Part shown: piece after piece, positions 59,424 to 64,000 of the stretch
How positions within the stretch are numbered: position 1 is the first letter of the stretch
Layout: each line of letters starts with the position of its first letter
Assembly: GCF_039539965.1 (NCBI RefSeq)
Contig: NZ_BAABED010000001.1
Coordinates: 4,588,001-4,652,000, forward strand
Direction: 5' to 3'
Length of the DNA stretch: 64,000 nt
From: Arthrobacter methylotrophus
GTDB taxonomy: Bacteria; Actinomycetota; Actinomycetes; Actinomycetales; Micrococcaceae
Program-made: the position numbers and the translations under genes
The notes under the pieces: generated by a model
Databases searched by the model: none
Told to the model about the DNA's origin: nothing
The model's input: only the letters and a program-made list of their open reading frames with translations

Positions 59424-60017
59424 ATGGGTGCAATGGACCATGCTCAGCCGGCGGCGTCGACGACCACCGGCCCGGGAGCCTTCCTCGCCATCGTCGGCGC
59501 GAGCGGCGTCGGAAAGGACGCGCTCATCTCCTACGCCCGCGAGCGGCTCGACGAGGCCGCGGTGCACTTCCCCCGGCGCGTCATCACCCGACCGGAGGGA
59601 GCGGGCGAGGACCATGAGCCGATCGACGAGGCAGGGTTCGCGGCTGGGTGCGCTTGCGGCGACTTCGCCGTCTCGTGGCGGGCCCACGGGCTCGGTTATG
59701 GCATTCCGGCAGCCGTTGACGACGAGATTCGATCCGGCCGCACAGTCGTCGCCAACGTCTCGCGTGGCGTGCTCGGCGTTCTCGCCGCGCGCTATCCGGG
59801 GCTCGTCGTGGTCCGCGTGACTGTCTCCGACGACGTTCGTGCAGAACGCCTGCTTGGCCGCGGCCGCGAGGCGGTGCACGACGTCGTCCAGCGCCTTTCA
59901 CGCACTGACCCAGCGCCCGATCATCCCGTAGACGTCGAGATCCGCAACGACGGAACCGTCGCCGAAGGCGGCGACCGCTTGCTGCGGGCCATCATGAAGG
60001 CGCAACAGCTCGTCTGA
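59424..60017 (+). CDS. phnN: Ribose 1,5-bisphosphate phosphokinase PhnN
   Basis: A 197-residue guanylate-kinase-like enzyme that phosphorylates ribose 1,5-bisphosphate to PRPP, closing the C-P lyase route. The P-loop is GASGVGKDALI; RRVITRPEGAGEDHEPI is the lid region. The ATG at 59424 (or 59433) follows phnM by 4 bp. It is the last gene of the operon before a zone of gene fragments. Confidence 0.93.
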   Translation: MGAMDHAQPAASTTTGPGAFLAIVGASGVGKDALISYARERLDEAAVHFPRRVITRPEGAGEDHEPIDEAGFAAGCACGDFAVSWRAHGLGYGIPAAVDDEIRSGRTVVANVSRGVLGVLAARYPGLVVVRVTVSDDVRAERLLGRGREAVHDVVQRLSRTDPAPDHPVDVEIRNDGTVAEGGDRLLRAIMKAQQLV

Positions 60018-60124
60018 ACCCCGCCGGGTTTTCCGCCGGGTTCGGTGTATCCAGCAGTCAGCTTCCGAAGCCGTCTGCACGGAATGTCCGCTGCAGGCAG
60101 AAATCCCGGAAGGCGCGGGCGGGC

Positions 60125-60300
60125 GTGGTCAACACGTTCATGCTGCAAACCGTGCTCGAGGTCCCGGAGTTCAATGAATTGCTCGAGCCAGAAGACCGCA
60201 GGGGTCTGACGCCCTTGTTCTGGACTCATATCAACCCCTACGGACGATTCCCCCTCGACATGAACACCCGCCTTGACCTGGGTCCGGTGTCTCCGGAGCC
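60125..60300 (+). pseudogene. Tn3-family transposase C-terminal fragment
   Basis: The frame reads VNTFMLQTVLEVPEFNELL, then DRRGLTPLFWTHINPYGRF and DMNTRLDLGP, the conserved C-terminal end of Tn3-family transposases. Nothing of the catalytic DDE core is present. No inverted repeats of the Tn3 type were found. Confidence 0.75.
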
Positions 60301-60324
60301 GCGTGACCGTGCGGTGGGCCCGTC

Positions 60325-60540
60325 TGGTCCGGGCGGCTGGTGTAGCGAGCAGGGCACCGTCGGCGCCCTTGGTGATGATGGCCAGGCGCGCGCCATGGTG
60401 CAGCTAGTGGGAGGCCACGTCGTCCGGGGACCATCCGGGGTAGAGCCAGTGTGCATCTTCGTCGCTGAGTTTGACGACGTCCGTGAGCGGGAGCAGGTCC
60501 TCGAAGATCGTCGTTGCCTCGGTGTGGCTGCCAAGGAGAA
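60325..60540 (-). pseudogene. PfkB-family sugar kinase (fructokinase-like) fragment
   Basis: On the minus strand: LPLTDVVKLSDEDAHWLYPG, then after an in-frame TAG, HHGARLAIITKGADGALLAT. The KLSDEDAxWLYPG and ITKGADGA segments are typical of PfkB fructokinases. Both ends are missing. Confidence 0.65.
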
Positions 60541-60586
60541 CGGGACGGAGGAGGGAGCTCCGGTGGAGCGCGGTGCCGGGTGCCTA

Positions 60587-60850
60587 TCAGGCCTTTGCGG
60601 CTCCTGTCATGATGGCGACGGCGTCGGTCATGCTGTGGGACTGCGGGTTGATGGTGGCCACGCACTTGCCCAGGCGCTGGATGTGGATCCGGTCGGCGAC
60701 GTCGAACACGTGCGGCATGCTGTGGCTGATCAGGATGACGGGCAGGCCGCGGTCGCGCAGGTCGCGGACCAGTTGGAGGACCTGGTTCGATTCGCGCACG
60801 CCCAGGGCCGCCGTCGGCTCGTCCAAGACGACGACCTTGGACCCGAATGC
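60587..60850 (-). pseudogene. Sugar ABC transporter ATP-binding protein, C-terminal fragment
   Basis: On the minus strand the frame reads VVVLDEPTAALGVRESNQVL (Walker B and D-loop), LISHSMPHVFDVADRIHI (H-loop) and a tail ending VAIMTGAAKA. This is the second nucleotide-binding domain of an RbsA/FrcA-type ATPase; everything upstream of Walker B is lost. Beside the kinase fragment it suggests a former fructose-type operon. Confidence 0.75.
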
Positions 60851-60900
60851 CGCTGGCCGAGGGGGATTGTTCGCTGAACGGGTCTTTTGCTGCGGGATCA

Positions 60901-61195
60901 GGGGGCGCGTTCTACGAAGACTTCGGTGACAGCTGGCTTCACCGGCTTGAAGTTGTCACCCGTCGGCCCCGGAACGAAACCGATCCTCCCGCGCGGCTGA
61001 TCGCCGCGGCCGGCTCGAAGATTCGGGAGGCTTGCCGGGGTACAGGGAGATTCTGGATGTCCTCCCCGACTCTGCCGGCTCGGATCACGTCGAAGTGTCG
61101 GAATGGGTCGCCGGGGTTATGGGCACCGACGAACCTTACGATCCCGGCGGGCTGGATATCGAAGCGGTGAACCGTGCCCTCGCCGACAGGTCCTG
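60901..61195 (+). pseudogene. Plasmid pRiA4b ORF-3-like protein remnant
   Basis: GAFYEDFGDSWLHRLEVV in one frame, then, after a shift near 61030, GYREILDVLPD and EPYDPGGLDIEAVNRALADR in another. The YxDFGDSWxHxIEV start and FDxxxVNxAL end define the pRiA4b ORF-3 family, which is common on mobile elements. N-terminus missing and frame broken. Confidence 0.65.
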
Positions 61196-61241
61196 GGCAG
61201 TCCGAATCCTGACATGCCGGGCGGTGGGGGATCCCCCGCAT

Positions 61242-61502
61242 CTAGTGCTGGTAGATGTCCCGCCGGTGTCCCATGGCGAGCACCAAGACGATCAGTTGTG
61301 CGTCCCGGATCTCATAGATGATCCGGTAATCGCCGGTGCGGACACGCCAGTCACCGCTGCTGCCGGAGAGCTTCTTTGCTCCCGGCGGACGCGGCGTTTC
61401 GGCCAGGAGCTCGATCGCAGCCTGAATGCGCCTGCGAGCGTCCGGCGGGAGCTTGCGCAACTGCCGGACGGCGGCCGGCGCGACCTGCACGGAATAGCTC
61501 AC
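61242..61502 (-). CDS. relE: RelE/ParE-family toxin
   Basis: An 86-residue toxin: SYSVQVAPAAVRQLRKLPPDARRRI, KLSGSSGDWRVRTGDYRIIYEI and GHRRDIYQ, the complete RelE fold with the Arg/Tyr-rich active region. It would cleave mRNA on the ribosome. The GTG at 61502 overlaps the antitoxin stop (GTGA), so the pair is coupled. Confidence 0.88.
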   Translation of the reverse strand: MSYSVQVAPAAVRQLRKLPPDARRRIQAAIELLAETPRPPGAKKLSGSSGDWRVRTGDYRIIYEIRDAQLIVLVLAMGHRRDIYQH

Positions 61503-61765
61503 GCCAGGCCCAGCTCCGCTTTGACTTCCTCCCACGGCACCGGGCTGTCGCCGGTCTCCGCCATTTCCGTCCGGGCCGCGTTCGCTGCCCGGAGATCCTC
61601 CAAATCCTCGGCCGCCTCGATCAGCGTGGCGAGATCCTCGGCGTCGATCAACGCGGCTACGCGGCGGCCCCGGCGCAGCAAATACACCGGTTCGTGGCTC
61701 ACGCGCGCGGTATCGACCGCCTCGGAAAGCCGGCTCCGCGCGTCAGTCACTGTCATCTCGCTCAT
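61499..61765 (-). CDS. Phd/YefM-family antitoxin
   Basis: An 88-residue antitoxin starting MSEMTVTDARSRLSEAVDTA, typical of the Phd/YefM DNA-binding domain, with an acidic C-terminal tail that should neutralise the toxin. It probably represses the pair's own promoter; a TAATAT hexamer lies about 10 bp before the start. ATG 61756 is an alternative. Confidence 0.88.
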   Translation of the reverse strand: MSEMTVTDARSRLSEAVDTARVSHEPVYLLRRGRRVAALIDAEDLATLIEAAEDLEDLRAANAARTEMAETGDSPVPWEEVKAELGLA

Positions 61766-61949
61766 TGCTCAATATTAGGCCATGCGCGCCGAAATGTACA
61801 TAATCGCGAGAAGTGCGAAAACGCCGATAATGCATCGTCGCCGTGGCGATGGGGCATCGCTCAATGGTCTACGGCGTCTGACAGCCCCGGAGCGCATGCA
61901 GAGGCCCGCCCGGTGTCGGGCCTCTCCATGCTCGTGCAATACTGCGTTG

Positions 61950-62183
61950 ATGAAGATCCTCGAGTGGTGGCCTCTGGTCGGTGCGGAAACGCGCGACTGG
62001 CTCATTGAGCACAACGGCGAGCCGCTGCGGCCGAATGTAATCGCCGACATCATGGCGGTTACGGGCGGCACCACCGATTCTGAGTGGTGGGCTGCCGAAT
62101 CAGCAGACGGTCCCCAGCTTTCCGACGCGGCTGTGGATTGGATCGAGGCTGTCGCCAACGACGAGGAGCCGACTGGCGAGTGA
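61950..62183 (+). CDS. Small acidic protein, paralogue of the 5752-5952 product
   Basis: A 77-residue acidic protein starting MKILEWWPLVGAETRDWL, with TGG in the middle and QLSDAAVDWIEAVANDEE near the end. The WW, WL, GG and LSDA-D-W-IE positions line up with the small protein at 5752-5952. No ribosome site is obvious before the ATG. I do not recognise the family. Confidence 0.6.
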   Translation: MKILEWWPLVGAETRDWLIEHNGEPLRPNVIADIMAVTGGTTDSEWWAAESADGPQLSDAAVDWIEAVANDEEPTGE

Positions 62184-62246
62184 AAACTTCTCCCTCCCGC
62201 TGAGGGTTCGACTTACAGGCAGAGCTGCCTGCTGGTGGAATCGCGC

Positions 62247-62810
62247 TCAGCGCCTCGTCTCGTACCTGGTCAGGACCACGCCGCCGGGAAACGTCCGCGT
62301 CTCCACCAGGTTCAGGTTCACCCAGCTGTCCAGCGAGGTGAAGAACGGAGTGCCGCCGCCCACCAGGACCGGATGGGTAACGATCGCATACTCGTCGATC
62401 AGCCCGGCCCGCATGGCCGCCCCGGCGAGCGTTGCCCCGCCGACGCTCACCGGGCCGCCGTCCCCGGCCTTGAGCCGGGTGATCTCGGCGACCGCGTCGC
62501 CCGTGACCAGTCGGGTGTTCCAACCGACCTTCTTGATCGTCGAGGAGAACACCACCTTTGGCGTGTCCCGCCAGTTCCGCGCGAACTCGACCTCCGCCGG
62601 GGTGGCGTTGGGCTGCTGGTCGCCGGTGGGCCAGTAGGAGCTCATGGTCTCCCAGAGCTTCCGGCCGTACAGCGACAGGCTGCTAGCCCGCTCCTGATCG
62701 AGCCACCACTGGAACAGTTCCTCGCTCGGCCCGCTCCAGCCGATGTCGTCGCCAGCCGCGGCGATGTAGCCGTCCAGGGTCAGATTCATGCCGTAGATCA
62801 GTTTCCGCAC
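62247..62810 (-). CDS. Dihydrofolate-reductase-like (RibD C-terminal domain) protein
   Basis: A 187-residue protein with RKLIYGMNLTLDGYIAAAGDDIGW, SLYGRKLWETM, KVVFSSTIKKVGWNTRLVTG and GGATLAGAAMRAGLIDEY, the RibD_C / YwjB-like DHFR fold. It should bind NADPH; the substrate is unknown. The GTG at 62810 has GGAAGG 9 nt upstream. Confidence 0.87.
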   Translation of the reverse strand: MRKLIYGMNLTLDGYIAAAGDDIGWSGPSEELFQWWLDQERASSLSLYGRKLWETMSSYWPTGDQQPNATPAEVEFARNWRDTPKVVFSSTIKKVGWNTRLVTGDAVAEITRLKAGDGGPVSVGGATLAGAAMRAGLIDEYAIVTHPVLVGGGTPFFTSLDSWVNLNLVETRTFPGGVVLTRYETRR

Positions 62811-62993
62811 GGCGCCAGCCTTCCGTCTCGTAGTGGGCGAGGGCGTCATGGAACTCTGTCGTCCCGCATATGATCGGAAGCATCCTGTCCCTCATGGAGC
62901 CACCGTAACTACCCATGATTCGGATGCGATAGCTTTCGGTCCGCGTTTCAACTGAGCTGCCCGGCAGCCGATGGGCTTGCGGGCGAGCGGTGT

Positions 62994-64000
62994 TCAGGCG
63001 AACACGCGGCGCATCCAGGCCGCGACGCCCTCGACAGCGAGTACCGCAACGACCACCATGAACACCAGCGTGGTCACTTGGCCGTGCAGCGTGAGGACAG
63101 TCGAGGCGTTTGTGAGGTAGAACCCGATCCCGCTTCCGCCGACGATCCCCAGGATCGTGGCCGCGCGGATGTTGGTGTCGACGAGGTACAGCGAGTTGCC
63201 GATCAGCGACGGCAGCCCCTGCGGCCACGTCGCGGCGAGATAGCGCTGCGACCGCGTTGCCCCCGCAGCGGTGAGCGCGCGCTCCGGACCGTTGGGGACC
63301 TCTTCGAACGAGTCCGCGATGAGCTTCCCGAGCAGACCGATCCCACCGAAGGCGAGGGCGACGGCGCCGGCCTGGTTTCCGAGGCCCGTCACCATGATGA
63401 GGAAGATCGCCAGCACGAGCTCGGGGACCCCCCGGAACACGACGAGGATGACCCGAAAGGTGTTCCGCACGGGTCCGCTCGGAGCAACATTGCGGGCGGC
63501 GAGCGAGCCGAAGATGAGCGAGAACACAAGGGAGAGAAGTGCTGCGGCGAAGGCCACCTGGATGGTGATGAGCAATGCCTCGGCGAAGTCGCCGAACGCG
63601 TACGAGCCCAGCGACGGCGGCCAAAAGCTCTCGATGGTGCGCGGGACGAACTGCCACTGCACCTGGGAGAAGTCGATGCCCGACATGAACCACGCGGCGA
63701 TGACCACGACCACAGCGACAACGGCCCACCCGGTGTCGCGGGTGCGTTCACGGGTCCACGGGCGATGCAGCATCTGATGCACATCGACCGTGGCTGACGC
63801 CCCGGACATCCTGGGGGCAGGTGCGGGCCGGTTCCTTGTGGTCGTCCGGACGATCCGGTCACCGAGGCCCCTGCCGGAGGGCTGCACCCCGAGGAGGTTG
63901 CGGCGGATGGTGGAGGAGACGATCTCGAGGACGACGCACATCACGAAGATGACGCACGCGATCCCGAGGCCACGGCCGTAGCCTGTGGGGAAATCCGCGA
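62994..64000 (-). CDS. phnE: Phosphonate ABC transporter permease PhnE, apparent fused double permease (partial)
   Basis: The frame is open to the window edge. From the edge, ADFPTGYGRGLGIACVIFVM and LEIVSSTIRRNLLG look like the end of one PhnE-type permease. After a polar linker of about 45 residues a second permease follows, with WFMSGIDFS, SFWPPSLGSYAFGD, the EAA-type segment AAGATRSQRYLAATWPQGLPSL, and NIRAATILGIVGGSGIGFYL. It would import phosphonates or phosphite together with PhnC and PhnD, expected beyond the edge. It points towards the C-P lyase operon from the opposite strand. Confidence 0.85.
   Translation of the reverse strand, partial: ADFPTGYGRGLGIACVIFVMCVVLEIVSSTIRRNLLGVQPSGRGLGDRIVRTTTRNRPAPAPRMSGASATVDVHQMLHRPWTRERTRDTGWAVVAVVVVIAAWFMSGIDFSQVQWQFVPRTIESFWPPSLGSYAFGDFAEALLITIQVAFAAALLSLVFSLIFGSLAARNVAPSGPVRNTFRVILVVFRGVPELVLAIFLIMVTGLGNQAGAVALAFGGIGLLGKLIADSFEEVPNGPERALTAAGATRSQRYLAATWPQGLPSLIGNSLYLVDTNIRAATILGIVGGSGIGFYLTNASTVLTLHGQVTTLVFMVVVAVLAVEGVAAWMRRVFA

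Noticed and set aside
60125..60877. A 250-codon plus-strand protein after phnN
   Set aside because: Only its first 58 codons are Tn3 transposase; the rest is antisense to kinase and ATPase fragments.
62811..62940. A short minus-strand frame (MLPIICGTTEFHDALAHYE) before the DHFR-like gene
   Set aside because: It changes frame into the DHFR-like gene and has no ribosome site; could be a leader or a remnant but cannot be supported.

Overview
The window is high-GC actinobacterial DNA. Gene content (separate pcaD and pcaC rather than a fused pcaL, a QsuB-type dehydratase, CsoR copper control, an ANTAR regulator, frequent GTG and TTG starts) fits Arthrobacter sensu lato in the Micrococcaceae. This rests on recognised protein families, not on a database search. 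I saw no rRNA, tRNA, CRISPR array or intact phage or transposon.

Layout. 1-7.8 kb: the end of a membrane protein, a DUF2277 gene, a CsoR-controlled copper operon (csoR-copZ-copA), a glyoxalase-fold protein, an EAL regulator, a small protein of an unrecognised family, and a beta-propeller protein paired with a ubiquitin-like MoaD/ThiS protein. 7.9-21 kb: a catabolic island for shikimate/quinate and protocatechuate: MFS importer, IclR regulator, NAD-type shikimate dehydrogenase, dehydroshikimate dehydratase, pcaHGBDC, pcaFIJ and pcaR. 21-25 kb: a flavin reductase and a three-subunit transhydrogenase, followed by decayed gene fragments. 25-35.4 kb: two DUF202 proteins, then a cluster that looks built for 4-methoxy aromatic compounds: two MFS transporters, a metallo-hydrolase, an aldehyde dehydrogenase, a coniferyl-alcohol-dehydrogenase-like SDR, an IclR regulator, a 2Fe-2S reductase and a CYP199-like P450. 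Three near-identical operator-like sites tie its promoters together. Its expected product, 4-hydroxybenzoate, would enter the pca pathway after hydroxylation, but pobA is not in the window.

35.4-49.9 kb is mixed: a frameshifted RelE, an IdeR-boxed iron-binding lipoprotein, a split VanZ, a cold-shock protein, MscL, a PucR-linked ureohydrolase / NCS1 permease / aldehyde dehydrogenase / FAD oxidase operon, and a glycine permease behind a tandem glycine riboswitch. Facing it is a truncated second glycine riboswitch joined to a scar made of gcvP and glyA pieces. 50-60 kb: a FUSC membrane protein, a GAF-ANTAR regulator and the C-P lyase region (phnF divergent from phnGHIJKL, a DUF1045 gene, phnM, phnN). 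60-64 kb: fragments of a Tn3 transposase, a sugar kinase, a sugar ABC ATPase and a pRiA4b ORF-3 protein, then an intact YefM-RelE pair, a DHFR-like protein and phnE, which runs off the window as an apparent fused double permease.

The most interesting items are the shared operator of the methoxy-aromatic cluster, the propeller / ubiquitin-like pair, the riboswitch-gcvP-glyA scar, two copies of a 66-bp palindrome (one supplying the pcaC stop codon), the 2H-phosphoesterase-like gene in a phn operon without phnP, and two small paralogous proteins of an unrecognised family.
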